DNA from: Tomocerus qinae
Taxonomy: Eukaryota > Arthropoda > Collembola > Entomobryomorpha > Tomoceridae
Direction of reading: 5' to 3'
DNA length: 64,000 nucleotides
NCBI GenBank assembly: GCA_020055645.1
Contig: CM034547.1
Coordinates: forward strand, 14,602,513 to 14,666,512
Below, one piece after another: positions 11,301 through 26,300 of the stretch; position 1 is the stretch's first letter, and every line of letters starts with the position of its first letter. The notes below the pieces were generated by a model. That model was not told the origin of the DNA, searched no databases, and was given only the letters and a program-made list of their open reading frames with translations. The position numbers were made by a program, and so were the translations under genes.

Positions 11301-14300
11301 TAATGAAAATACAATCAAGTAATTTTAACCGTAAAACTTTCTTAATAGGGTCCAAAGCCAACACGAACTTTTGTCTTAAATAGACCTCTAATATTCGTTT
11401 GTATTTATAGTACTAGGTCTATGCATAAATCTTGTTTTGTAAAAACCGTTGTAATTCCAAAATTTCCAAACCAGAAATCGTTAAGGTTGATAATAAGTAC
11501 ATATCTACATGTATTGATGGATACTATTTTTTCGATGACGAGGCCTTTAGAACACAATATTATGTGAGTAAAGGGTACAATAATAACGTTTGTAAGTAAG
11601 AGTAAGAGTTGGAAAATGATTAAATAACTTCTTTGAGAAATATCACGTAGAAATATCTTTGATTATGTATTCTGTCTGAGTAGACAACTGCAAACAGTAC
11701 TGTTGCTGATTGTACTGAAAAACATAAAGTCAAAGCAAGAAGTGGTAACTGTCATTTTAACATATTACAATTTCATGATTGTTGTTGTATTGATATAATT
11801 ATGTGTAATCTCTTTCTAGTCTATAGTTGAGGTTAGATGGTTAAAACTACGAAATAAACTTGTCTCACGAATACTTAAAATTTTATTGTGGATGGCATTC
11901 GATAGGTCTTGCACTTTGCACTACTGCACTGACTCTTTACATATAACACTTTGCGGTGACTTAATCGAATCTTAATAAATGATTTATTCTGTGTATATGT
12001 GCGATAGTATGTAAGATAATAATGCAATGATGGATTCACAAACACAAGTATAACATAAACCACAGACCTACGTAAATGTAGATGAATTTATGAAGTTAAA
12101 CACAAGCAATCCTGTATTACATTATGCAAATTACACTATTAACTGTATATATAAGGTTTATTTAGTTTCACAAACAATTGTAATGCGGCTAAGTAGTTAA
12201 ATTTTTATGGCAGTGACAAGATTTTGAAAAATCCAGTTTTCCACATTTTATGTGAGCATTATGCATTATTGTTGCAAAAATAATTTGGCAAGGTTGTATG
12301 TTGTGGCATTATATCTGTGAATATTATGTATTGTTATACATGTTGAACTTGAACTATAATACAGTCATAATCATAAGTTAAGTATATGCAGTTATTAATT
12401 ATACCTACAATAAATTTTGTGCGAAAATGATACAGATAGGTAGTGTATAGTATATAATAACATGGTTAGGCAAATAAATACAAATAATTTATTTGCTTCC
12501 TATAGCTTTTTTCTATTCAGGAGAAATTCCACTGTGGGAATACAAAAGTCGAGGTTAAGGAACATAGAGTATTTTGTTCTAATGAATGTGGAAACAATGG
12601 TGATTTTGATTTGAACCGCAGTGACCAACATTGCTAAAACTTGAAGCAGAAACTCAATTCACCACCTAGTGTAAAGTTTACGTGCTTAGTCATAAGCTGT
12701 TAAGTTGAGATATCATGAAATGTGAAATCATGAAGTTATGGCTTCTGTGCACAAAAGACCAAAATGTATAATCATGTTTGCATAATTAAGGTCAAACATT
12801 GTTTCTTGTGTAACCTTTATATAATATGGCCCAGGAAAAACTTTTGTTTTACACGACTTGACGGACATCTCCCTGAATATTTTTATTTCAATGTCGCAAA
12901 CGAAATCCCGTACTCTTTTATTGAAATTCTTCGCAGAATATTTAGCTGAGTGAGGTGTAGCAGGAATTCATGAGTAACAGTAATGGGAGATTGCGGTTTG
13001 AATTGAAGCTTTTGGATTCTTTCCCATGGTACAATACATTGGCTTCTCTAACCCTGAGGTTTTTGTCAGAACATTATGAGAATCGAAACATCCAACAATC
13101 ATTATGTACTTATCGCATTGTTTGCAAAATACACAGAGAGATAATTTACTTAAAATCTATCCCCACCTACGTAGACAACATTCTAGTTCTTCCAGGCTCC
13201 TTTGTAAGGTTGATATATCAAATGGTTTTGTAAAAATGATTTCTTTTTCTCTTTTTCATAGTGACATACAAAAATCCGCACAATGTTTGTGGGCAACTAG
13301 ATTTACATTTATTTTGTATTTGCAAGTTGAGGGATGATAAAAGTAGGGTACATACCAATATAACTTTGGTAGTCTGTTGGGTTTGTGTTGAATCCCACGT
13401 CTTGGATATAACTAATGCACATTACATTAGAAATGCAATCAGTTTCAGTTTCACTTTATCACTTCGGCTTTAAAGGATGAACTGCAATACAAAAGAATGA
13501 TGATTGCTTGCAAATAAATTGCTTCAGATGAAAGTGTAAGCTAAGTAAGACATCATCTGTCTGTCACCTGCTACTTACAGATTTTTTGGTAAATCTAAGT
13601 TTAATTTCATTTGTTATCGTTATTCATCCCATTCAATCAAGTGCTTATACATACTCAGACATTGTACAGATAGAGATGATTGTTGATGTTGATCTTGCTT
13701 AGTTACGTTGTTTTGTTCTTGTGGTAAGCAGTTAGTATCTGGAAGATATGTCTGATCTTGTTTTAGTTTTCCTCCTGCCTTAATGTCTGTAATCTGAATT
13801 GACTGATGGAGTTTTAAAGAGATCTTAACTCTACAAAGCGTGTTGATGCCCTAAGCCAAGTTAAAACCATTAAGTGAAGGCATTGTGCACAGGACGTAAC
13901 TAAAGTACTTTGAGAATTTAAGTAGCAAAAACGTAAATGGAGTGAAATCTATATTGTATGAGTGCTGAGTGTGTTTTGAATGAAATCTTACGTTCTATGG
14001 TTCTGTATGAATTATATGTAAATAATTGATGTTGACTGAATGCTGAATGCAAAGTTTTGTCAAAAAGTGATGATAATAGCATTATAATGACAGGTAATGT
14101 CATTATCTTAGAAATAAGTACTTGTGTGAACAACGACAGATATATAAGTACTCAATTCTGTAATGAAATGAATGATAAACGAAAGTAGCCCAGACTATCT
14201 GGTTCACGATTCTATGACTGCCATAAGACAGGAAAGATTAGTCAACTCCATGTAAACCAGCTGAAGAAAACACAACCTAGTATATCCATTAGTTGTAAAT

Positions 14301-17300
14301 AAAAAGGAAGAATTGTAGCAATTGCATTCTGCACGACTCCTACTACTTTACTTATGGTTAAACTACGCAAACACGACAGTTTTTTATTGTCTTCCATTTT
14401 TGTAGCGTTTTGCTTGTATTCTTTCTGACTTTTAAGGATATTTACATATTTATAGGTATATCTTATTGTAGTACGGCGAAACGGATGTGTTATGGCTATG
14501 CAAAGTTGTTAAGTAAGTCGCAATAGTAGAAACACGTTTAGCATGCTCAGCTACATTAACAATTTTGCAAAATTTTTGCAAACAGTTTCTCTTAATCAGA
14601 TATAAATATTTTAAGAGATGAATATAAATATGAGCAATATAAATAGGTTGGTAGGTAATGATATAATGGCTTCAGTCCGGAATCCGGATGTAATAAATCA
14701 TAATCCAACAAATTCCTATTTTTTGTATACTTCCAAGAACTTTCGTACACATTCTGTACACATTTCAAAAGCAGAAAGATAAGCAAATTCATTTAATACG
14801 TTTTTCAATTCATTTAACATGCATCGTAATGATAACAATATTACTTTATGCAAAAAAAGAAAGCTTAGCCTTAGAAAATGTTTTATAGCATGAATATGTA
14901 CGTGTGTGTATGTAAATATGTATTCACTACAGACAAAAGGAGCTCTTTATTTTTGCATTGCAGCGAATCCTCCCATTTAGACAAGTTAAAATTACTTCAG
15001 ATGTTATATGAAAGAAAAAGAAATGGAATTATAAATTACAATGCAAATCTATCAAAATGGCAGTGTTAATTCTTAGAATGTTGCAGATGAGTAGATATGG
15101 TGGTCTGGGAAGGGCACTGCATTTTACTGTCAAGAGGAGTTTCTTGAAACTGAAATCGAACCACATAGTAGTAGATTATGCATTTGTGAATAGCTTTATG
15201 GTTGAAGGGTCATCGTTTTATTACAGATTTGTGTCATTATCATATTTGGTTACATGCACACATGTGGTTGACTGTAGTTATAGTGTCTTTAGGCAAGCAA
15301 TAAGTAGACATGAAGTGGTCGCTTTGTTATAGAAGTGTTATAGTTGATCTAGTCTTAAACTGGATCTGAATAGAACAGAATGTTTTAATTAAAGTATGTG
15401 TGTCTGGATAGGTAGTTGCAAATTGCAGTTAAGTAGTAGTAGGCATGCAGACATGCATAGAATTGTAATTTGCACAAAGCGATTTGCAAGGTGTGCATGC
15501 AAAAAAGAAAAATAGTGAAAGAAGGAAACTAAATATGTAGTTTAAAAGTGTGGGCTTTCATTAGATTCATTCATTGGTCTGTATATGTATTGCTGCCTGA
15601 CACTTGATTACACTGTGCAATATAGAGAATATGCAATGCCATCTTATTTGGCTACTAATTGTGCATGTGTACGAAAGAGACGAAGAGAGAACTAATGAGC
15701 CTGATGTGATAGCTTGTTGTGTTTCATTGTTTGTAATTGTGTGTAGGTATGCATAGAAAATAAAGAAGTGAGATTTGGATTGTAGTGAGTTACATGGTCA
15801 TCAAGAGATTTCTTATTGGAAGAATTGACTGGTTGCAATGAACTACAGAGTTGTTCACTCACTCACTCGCTATGGATAATCTTGTTTGCAAATATGTTCA
15901 CTCTCTATATTATATATGTATCTGTGCTAATTTGTGTGCAGTTTGTTGTCGATAAAGGTAGTTGTTGAATAGTTAGTTGTGTATGTATGAAATTGGTGTA
16001 GAGACACGTTGGTTAAAGAGACCTGATGCTCTGCTAGTGAAATGCAATGGGATAATGACACGATAATTATGATAAGAACCCTATAAAAGTGAGGATTATC
16101 TGGTTTTGTTTATTTGTATTGAATTGAAGTTTTCTAGTTTACAGAAATTGAGAAATTGAGTTGATTTCATGCTCAATAGAATCTATACAGTGCAGACATG
16201 CAGACAAGAAAGACACAGTTTTTTGATACGAGTCGGTTCGAATTCTCTTCTTCCCTGTGTCGTTTTTGTGTTTGAACATTTCCCTCTGCATGCAGTTTGG
16301 TTAGTTGGCGTGGTTCAATTACCTACTACTGCTAAAATGATTAAGAGTATAGAATGTACATTCTGCTTGCCTACTCCACTACTTGTAGAGGTGTGGGTAT
16401 GCAAAGTATAGGTTACATTTTAATAAGTAATAAAGATTTTGCGAGGAGAGAAGACCTACATGCGGGTTATTGTTGTGAAGGTTGTTTTATTAACTTTTAA
16501 GAGATGATAGCCATATAGCAGCTGACCTGACCAGAGAAAGGGCATGGGCATGACAGGCAATGTGCATCCACAGGAGAATTGCCACTGGCAGGATTGAATT
16601 GAAATCGAATGAATATTTCCTCTCGTCCATACAAGAAGAAAGGTTTCAATTTTACTGACTGAGATATTGACTAGTACATAATTGTAATGCACCTTTACTA
16701 ATGTACACTTGGGCATCTTTGCCGATTCAAACATTGTATTGTGCTGCCTATGGCATAAGGGTTATACCTATCTATATTGATTCTCTCTTGTTTATAAGAA
16801 TATTATAGTTTAAGTGGTTGAAACGGCATTGGCAATTCAAAATGTGTACTTGCCAAACGACCCATAACCTGCAGCTCAGTGTATTATTTACTATAGTTGT
16901 ATCCATGCACTGTGCACCTGCCTGCCTTAATAAAAGTTAGAATTGCATGTTCACGTTTGAATTACTTTGTTATTTCGTTTTGGCTACTCACAAAGTGAGC
17001 AACTACCACTATCTTGTACTACGTACTGTTGTTGTGCTATACTGTACTATAAGTAATGTTGTTGTTGTGTTTGTCTAAGATGTAGGTATGTATGTATGTT
17101 CTTTGCCGTCGTGGCTTTCTTAAGAAATGGTACAGCAACTGACTACCTGTTAGGTTGGTTGAAGGGAAATTCATTTTAAACTTTTAATGTATTCAATGAA
17201 ACAGTATGTAGGGATGAGCTTAGTCTAAGGCTAAACATAAAGTAGGTATATATAATACATACTTCTTTCTATACGTCTGTGTCTGATAAAATGTTATGTA

Positions 17301-20300
17301 TAGGGTCCCCAGCTAATGCATTTGAAGTATACACGTCTATGTTGTGTATTTGTGTGCTGTTATGTAGATAAATGTAAGGTAGGTAGTGGTAGTAAAATAA
17401 CAGTAGTACCTACCTATCTGTAATTGTATGTAAGTAAAGGAATCCCTTTGAAAGGATGATGAGAATTCTTGCATATCGGCTCACTTAGCTCCTCTCTTGC
17501 TTTCCTACTCAGCAGCAGCCTCAGAATCTCGTTCATAGCCCAAGAGTGCACAACTGCTGTTTCGTTTTACACCTGAGTTTTGTTTGGTTTACGTTTAGTT
17601 CTCGTTCTCACTCTGAGACTCTGACTGAGTTGTGTTGAGTAGAAGTGCACACATAGGAGTTGCTTAGACTTGTTATTGTTATAGCGATCCTCGTTGTTGT
17701 TGTTAGTCTGAAAACCCACATTTGACATCCATCATATCACGGTCACGGCTTGTATTATCTTGTCCTGGCTTCCTTTTCACTTGCTTCCACTTGTTTGAGA
17801 CTCCAGTTGGCTCTGGCTCTTCTTCAGACTTGTGAGAGTGTCTTCCCTTGTCGCCGTCTTTTGACATCCTTCAATTAAGAGTGGAGATAATAGAAATAGA
17901 GTCTGTCTTCTTCACTTCAACTAATCTACTTGGAAATCTTGGGAATTGTGGGAGAAAGAAATAAGGCGCTAATTTACTTTGTGGAGAGTTGAGTGAAAAG
18001 CGTTCCTTTTGACTCTTGGAGCATTTTTAAAGTGTCTCAAATGACAATGTTGAATAATAGCAGTGAGACAATAATGTAGTTCTCGCTAAACAAACGCTAG
18101 AGAACTAACAGTGGTCTTAGAATGCCTCCAATTAATTAATAGCCATTGTAAGAATGAACAATAAATGCCTGCTAAATGGTGTCAAGTGGTTGAAGTTGAA
18201 AAACTATGACATGTTTTGATTTCAATGCCACGTATGCTAATAATTGTTCTAATTACGCGGAACTGACAGCTGAGTTGAATTCATTGAGTTCACAGTGTGA
18301 AAATTGGATGCTTTTATTTAATGACTTGAAATAACTACGTTTGATTATTTCAATTCAATTGCAATATGGCAATAATAGTAATGTTTGTCGGTCTGTAGTT
18401 AGTTACATTGCAAAACAAACATCATGCCGTTCGTAACAGTTGTGACGTTAGGAGCAGCTGCGGCAAGTGACTTCATTTCGACCGTGGTTAAACCTAGTGA
18501 GGGTAAAGCCACACTTACAGTAACTGGAATGCGGGCAGTTGGAGAGAACGAACTGTATAATGAATATCCATTTGTTAATACAATGAAAGTCACTCATGCT
18601 CCAAGTCCCCTGGATAACAATGGGGATGAGCCTTTAGGAAATTCCCGCAGAAAAAGTGTCAGTTTTGTAGACTTGAGTAGTGTCGGGGCGAAATTGTCTT
18701 TAACTCCAGCTTCGGAATCCGGCTATAGTTCATCTGGAACTGGGAGCAGTAGCAACAGTAGTAGCAGTGGAAGTAGTGTCAGTGGATGCAGTGTCATTGG
18801 TCCTGGAAGTAGTGCCTTAGTTCAACATGACAATTCTCCAATTTTCGACAGTTCCCCTATTACTGCTAGTGGCAATGTTGCTGGAGATAGCAAAAATCTT
18901 TTCTTGAACGGTGTTGGAGGAACTATACAAGGGAAAACCAATCTTTGGAAAACTTGGATTAGGAACAAGCTAAACTTATCGAAAAATGGCAAATATTCCT
19001 TCGAAGGCAGTTTGGTCAGCTTAGGCCATTTTGGAATCAAAGCGGTAATGGACTAATATTATTAATCAAAGATTTCTCTCGCCTTAATCTGCAAATAACC
19101 GTGTCATTTACATACTAAGTATATAGATATGCATCCATTACCGACTTAATAGTGGACAGGCCGCATACCTAGACATTTATTTAATGTCCCTACCATTTGT
19201 ATTTATCTTTACAGAAGACTAGGTTAGGGAGCGTGTACATTGGGTTTTACTTGGATGTTACATTAATACTAATAATTACTTGTGTACTTAGTCATTGACA
19301 ATAAAGAGGAATGTGTATTCAATCAATAGCTTGACTTGCAATTAGCCATTACAGCTTTCTCCGTCGTTTGTTTACAATTTAACGTCGTAATTTGCAGAGA
19401 ACTTTTTGATACTACCCAAACTGTAGAGGAGTTAATTTAATGTTAGAGGGAAAAAGGTTTTCAAGTGAGAATTTCAAGTAAGATGCACACTGGCAGCAAC
19501 ATCCTACTTTGTTTATAGTTAATGTATAAATGTTATATTAAACTAACAGCAAGAGACTTTAGAATAGAAGGGTAAACTGTAAACTACAGTTTTAATGTAT
19601 TTAATATGCATAGGTAGTATTTTGATATTAGTTTGTTCTTGTTGAGATTGCAGTAATGTAGCCAAATAAGTGTAGGTTTGATAACTGGCATTTCTTCTGT
19701 GTATTTATGTAAGTAGTATTTTAGTATTTCTGCCCTATGCACTCTGAACATGGATAGAGTAGGATGTGGCCAGTTGTATATAGCCCACTCATTATAGTTT
19801 TATGATGAATCTAAGTGCACAATAGCCAAATCTTATTTTATGATATAGACAAACCGTTTGTTTTTCTACTTTAGAAACATCAACAAGTACAATAATGTTG
19901 CGCAGAGAGTTGAAGGTCGAATACCATATAGAGTTATCAATGCATGACTTTTATGAAATGACACCCTTTATGTAGGTACTAACATAGTTGGTTTACTTTA
20001 AAAGTTAGCTGTATCTGAATACTCCTAGTTTGTAATGAATATTAGTCACACAGTACAGGACTAGCAAGTCTTGAAATTAGATACGCCTTTCCAAATTTTA
20101 TGACTTCCATTCTGCAACTTACTGACGTATTGTTTGTTTCTGATACAAAGAAGAATCTTTTTAAGGCAACGTAAGTCGTTAATACTAATTGAATGAGTGA
20201 AGGGATGGGAATGAATGAAAATATTTAAGAATCCTATAATAGGATTCCCATTCCATATGATTCCAAACTCCTCCTGACCAGCTCCTTTTATTTATAAGTG

Positions 20301-23300
20301 CATATTTAAAATTGCAAAAGAGATGCTATTATTATGCATAGAGCTCTATAGAAAAATAGCACAGATATTAAAAGTAGCCATAGGCTATTCTAGGTGTTGT
20401 CAGTTATAAGAATCCATGTAATTCAATACTCAATATTCTTTGCATGTAATGCAATAATGTCGGGAATAATGTTCCTTATTCCACCTGGCTGATGCACTAC
20501 AATGTAGAATGCTAAGCACAGCAGACATTTACATGTTTGAATAATTTTAGTGTTATTTTTTCCTCCGAATTACATTAGTAGCCTAATGATTTGAGTTACG
20601 AGGCAGAGATAAGTTAATATGACATGACAGGAAGGAATGTTCTACAACTTTCCCCAGACCATAGGTACAATAATATTTACATGATACATAGGTGCTTGAC
20701 AATAAGTAATTCTGACTGAAACATTAAATAAGAATCTGAGGTATAAAGTGTTCTCGACTGTAAGTAAACAAGAAGTACAATCGAGTGTTTTTCTGATTGT
20801 TGATGCTTGGTATATGGAGATTCATTATATGATGGTGTAATTTAGTACGCACTCTGTTTACGTTAGCTACAAGATTGTTGGTCATATTACTGGGAACATT
20901 ATAGGTATACTTAAGTAGTTAACTATCAATTTTTTCGATATTCAAACTTGTTAGCTTAGTGTTTAGCTGTCATCGCAAATCGCATCGTCAAGACAAGAAA
21001 TGAATTTCCTTTGTACAAACTTGAAAATGAGAATTCTCATTGTCATTTTCTTCCCATGCATTTAGTACAGAGAGAAGAGTGTAAGGTAAAGGTAGTGTCG
21101 CAGTGTAAAAGGAAAAATCAAACTAAGGAGTACAATGTGTGTAATGTACACAAACGCTGGCACTGTGCAATTAGATTTTCATTATAGCTTTTATAACAAG
21201 TAGTGGTACAGTACATGCATAATGCATACAAAGTAGTAGGTAAGTATACCGCACCTGTCACATACAACTAAACAATCGGAACATGAAAACTACGAAACTG
21301 AACTGTACAATCTATCAAGATTTGCAAAGATTGCAATATCAAACTATCATATCTGTCAGTCAGATTCAGTTATCTTAAAAGATCTGCAAGGGCATAATAA
21401 GCATGGATTCTAAATTCAGATTTCAAATTTAGCATCTATGTATGTATATGTATAATGTTTGTGCAATTATACTATTGTAAGTGTAACGCTTAGTAGGTAT
21501 GTATTCTATGTATTATGCATTTGGCTTAGTTCAACAGATTATACACAATAATACAAGTAATTATAATCAAAATATGGGATGTAAGTACCTTAAAGCATGG
21601 CAAAGAAGAGAAAAAAGACAGTGCTCTCCTATAATATGCAGATGCAGATTGCAGATCGAGTTTGAACTAGATCCTTTAATTTCACTTGTGTTTATGTATA
21701 ATTAATGTGAGTAGAAGGAGATAAAGTATTCCGCTACTGTTTAATAACGTGCAGAAAATAATAGAGCAATATTATGCAGTGAGAATAGAAATCAATGAAC
21801 TAAACGTATGGCAATTGGTTTGCTATGGTAGAGGGAAAGAGCAGAGCTTAGAGCATCAAAATCAACTTTTCACAAAGTTACATTACAACTTGGAAACCTG
21901 ATATTTGTTCTAGAATTATGATTGCCCTTCCTAACTAATAGCACAAAGTAATAAAGGATTATATGTTTTTATTGTACAGTAGTAAATAGTAAATGTTTTC
22001 TATTTCAATCAAAGACTTAACTTGCGTTTGACTCGTACGTAATTGTAATGGGCGTGATTACTTTTGTTGTTTACAGAATAAATCTTTGCTGGTCGACTGC
22101 ACTAATGAAACGGAATACTCAAGTAAAAAGTTTTACTCCCTGAAGAGGATCCCAAATGAGTGCAATGGATTTGAAAATAGTAGCAACTCTGATATTATCG
22201 ATGATTTGGATGACAATTGCAATCTATTCGTTAGAGAATGTCTGAAGACATATTCAATACCGTTCCTAGAGGTTACTGAAGATAGTCCCGAATTCAATGT
22301 CAATGGAAGATCTGAAAGTAGACAAGAAAGTATTACAATTTCAAATGGTGAAGATGAAATTGATTCTTCGCAAGTGCCAATAGTAGTAAGACATTCACAC
22401 CCAAGTTACAAAGCTCCTCCTTGGTTTTGGATTGTCTGGACTCAGAGTCGGGGAATTCATTTAGATGAAGCTGGAATCGCCCTTGAAGGACGCGTGACTG
22501 TAATTTATAAGGAAGAAAATTTAGGAGAAAGATTCGTACAAGTTAAATGGGATGATGTGGAAGAAAGATTTTACCTGATTGTTTGGACTTCTAGTGCTGG
22601 ATGTGATTATGTGTGCAAAATTGATCTGGGAGAAGCTGACCCTGTTTGGCATAATGAACACAAGCTAACCCTCAATGAGTCATTAGTTATTCAAAGTGAA
22701 CAACGCAGGAGTTTCCTCAGAGATTTATACACCGTTTGTGCGGAGTTAGGGTGCTATGAGAGATCCGCCAGTTTAGCCTCTGCAGAAAATGTGGAAAGAG
22801 TCAGTTATGTTATTCAGTTGTTTCAAAGGGTTGCGGTGAGTGTCTTGATTTTTAAAACACTTTATTTTAACCACTATCTAGAATAATATCTCGCCTTCGT
22901 TTCTAAAAATTAATTTGAAATGAAAGTAAATTACTGACAAAGGCAGTAGCATAATAATCTACATGGTTGCGGTTTAGTAGTAGTTGAATTGAATGTCTTT
23001 TCTATATAAGGTAAGGTAAAGTGCTGACTTGGGGTTGGGGTTTATCTGCAAAGTCTGTCATTTTCATACCTCATTAATTTTTTGCAGCATTTGCTTAACA
23101 TTCAAGGTAACATTTACTTAACGTTGACGTTGTTAAGCATGTCAATTATTATTACGTGTCCCATTCAGTCTAGTTTTTTTTAAACAGTGAATTGAATGAA
23201 TTTTAAGTTTGCTGAAGGCATGTAATTTTGGTTAATGATTTAAGTTGTCAAGTAATTTAAACGTTATACTCACAGTGGATGCCTGAGTCTTTTTCATTAT

Positions 23301-26300
23301 TAATTTTAATCACAAGTCATGCAATTTCAGGCACTGGGCTTTATTAAAAATGGCAGGTCGTGGACTAAAGTACGAATTAAAGTAAGTATTTTGTAATGGT
23401 TATTATTATTTTTGTGCTAATTGTGCAATGTGCATGTTGATAATTTGTCAACCTTCATTCATGTCGCTATATATCTGTATGATACTATTGTATCTTGTTT
23501 GTTTATGTTCTATTTTCAATACAGTAGATATTTTGATTTGTATTTCTTTACATTTTACATTGATGGTAGCGAAAAACACCTTAATTTGTGTCAATCCATC
23601 TCAATTTTCATTTCGTGCACTACTTGTTTTAACAAATTACTTTTGTGTCCTTTATGTTTACGCTCATGTCAAATGGGAATTGAATTAGTACATCGCAGTT
23701 GTGTAAAACCTGGTTATTTTCATAAGCCTGCTTTAGGAAATGTCATTTATGTATTACGTAGATACCGCTATTTTCTATGCTTCCTATCGTATATCAGTAT
23801 AAAGCAGTCGATACAAATAGAGTAAATACATAAGAGACCATGCAGGCTCGGAACAAAATGTCACAGCCAAAGTTGTTACTTTCAGATTCTAATCTACTTA
23901 GTGATATGAAAAAAGTAATTTCAGGATTTTTTTTGAAAACCCGCCGTTTTTAAGTTATGGCGGTTTTCCGCCTTATGTCGTTCATCTATGATTCATTTCT
24001 AAACTACTTGACCGATTTTCATGAAACCGGCGCCATTCTGCTCGCAAACGCTTTCATCACATGGCCCCTTTTTTAGTTTTTCAAATTTGCTTCAAAATTT
24101 TGAAAAAAATTTCGAAAAATTTCGAAAAAAAACTTTTTGAACGTTTTTATTAGAACTATTATTAAATGCGATAAAAACGCTAGTTCTGACCAAAAACTCA
24201 ATAGTGGTTTTCATTCATTCATTTTAATGGCTTTATTTTTGATATATACACCCTAATTATTGAGTTTTTGGTCAGAATTAGCGTTTTTACCGCAATTAAT
24301 AATAATTCTAAAAAAAACGTCCGAAAAAATTTTTTTTCGAAATTTTTCGAAAGATTTTTCAAAATTTTGAAAAAAAATTTAAAAACTAAAAAAGGGGCCA
24401 TGTGATAAAAGCGTTTGCGAGCAGAATGGCGCCGGTTTCATGAAAATCGTTCAAGTAGTTTAGAAATGAATCATAGATGAACGACATAAGGCGGAAAACC
24501 GCCATAACCTAAAAACGGCGGGTTTTCAAAAAAAAATCCTGAAATTGTTTTTTTCATATGACTAAGTAGATTAGAATCTGAAAGTAACAACTTTGGTTGT
24601 GACATTTTGTTCCGAGCCTGCATGGTCTCTTATGTATTTACTCAATAATGATTGATAATGCTAACAAAACTCTAAGAATACATAGCTTTAATATTATGCT
24701 TATAGTAAGCAATGAATAATCTTTACTACGCAAGCGGTAAGTACATTGTACTATGTGCTACTTGGCTTTGGATAGCTAATTTAGTGAGCATCAATGTTTT
24801 GGTAAGTATTCTCTCCCAATATTAAAAATGACATTAACAGTATACCCATTCAACATTCAGTTTTCACGCTCAAACTTCATCTCAATTATATGGTATTCTA
24901 TGCATAACACTGTAGGTACCTTTATTATCTTTCTGTTAAATTACTCCTATCTATCATTAAAGTAATTTGCATTGACTGTCTCTAGCTTCTAGTCCTATCT
25001 CTCAGCAGTTACATAGTGTAAGCTTTCTGTCACGTTCCCAAAAAATTGTCGCTTAACCTAGCAAATGAAATACCTCTCTGTAATTGCAGCATTCTGTAGT
25101 TTTATGTTAGGGTTTGCAGTTTCCTATTACAGAAAGGTGTACTGTAATTTATGCTTTATAATGTTGTACCTTATCTACATGCAAATATGTATGTGTAAAA
25201 CAGTGTAAAAAGAAAATTTTATGAAAGGATCTATTTAATTTGTATGTTGTTTCAATGTCCATGGACATTGCGTTCGCATTCTATGATTTATTTGCATAGT
25301 AATTAAATTTTGATGATGAAATAGTAGTGAAGAGTGAAGACCACTGCAACGTAGCATAAATTATGCCGTTGATGAGCATTATCTAAATAATGTGATGATG
25401 GTCAGTGATGAAATTCTAGTAATAAAGCGGTATGGGGAAATGACTAAAGACATGACATAATTAATTTGGCTTATTTGTCCCAGAACAGATTTCATAACAT
25501 GGGCCTTGCATAAAAGTCCGATTTAATGGTTTAGGCAACTAGTTACATTACATGCTACATGTAGAGAGGAGTCTAGTCCTAGTCAGTAAATTTATCATCT
25601 GTCATCAGTAAATCAGTCAGTAAAGTAAAATCAGTTAATTGACATTCCCTATTTTTAAAAAAATGGAAAATAGGTAGTAATTGTTCTATTTTAAATTAAC
25701 TGAACTCTTTTCATGATTAACTATAAATCTACCTACATTAAAACTGGTAACCCAAATAACCGTAATTCGGTAATCTAATGCCCGTGTCAATCCCATGTTT
25801 TTGCAATTTTTAATGCAGTCTAATGAATCATATGTAACAGAAACCTCAGAAGAATTTAAAAAATAAAACTTGTTATGCACTACATTATATATTAGTTACA
25901 ATAAAGGTAAAGCAGAAGCTCATAGTAGATGATGGATTGATGGATAGTAAGTGAGTAAGAAGCCAACTCATAATTTAACTGTAAATAAGTGAAGCTTAAT
26001 TATATCAGTTCTAAATCGTGGCTTGTGTAAGCAGGAGATCAAAGCTGATTGTTACAATGTTTTGTGGTTTTTATTGTACTATGTGCTCTAATGCCTATAT
26101 TTCTTGTACCTTTCTATAGCTTGGTATAGGATGAAGGATAAAAGTTGCTGGCAAATTGTATTGTAAAGTAAGAAATGAGGCTTATCTAACTTGTCTAAAA
26201 AGGGTTGATCTGACTGATCTTAAGTGAGCGCTAGTGAGATTAGAGTATGTGTCGAGAAGAAGTATCGCTTATTTACATTATCAGTTAAGATTTATTTACG

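Noticed and set aside
12527-12637. Acceptor-like site followed by a short open frame in the first DOCK intron
   Set aside because: It runs into a stop codon with no good donor, and the peptide matches no DOCK segment.
16225-16250. GGTTCGAATTC resembling a tRNA T-loop
   Set aside because: The stem does not pair, and no acceptor, anticodon or D arm can be found around it.
24219-24401. Minus-strand 60-codon open frame
   Set aside because: Lies wholly within the fold-back element's A/T-rich arms and is a by-product of the repeat.
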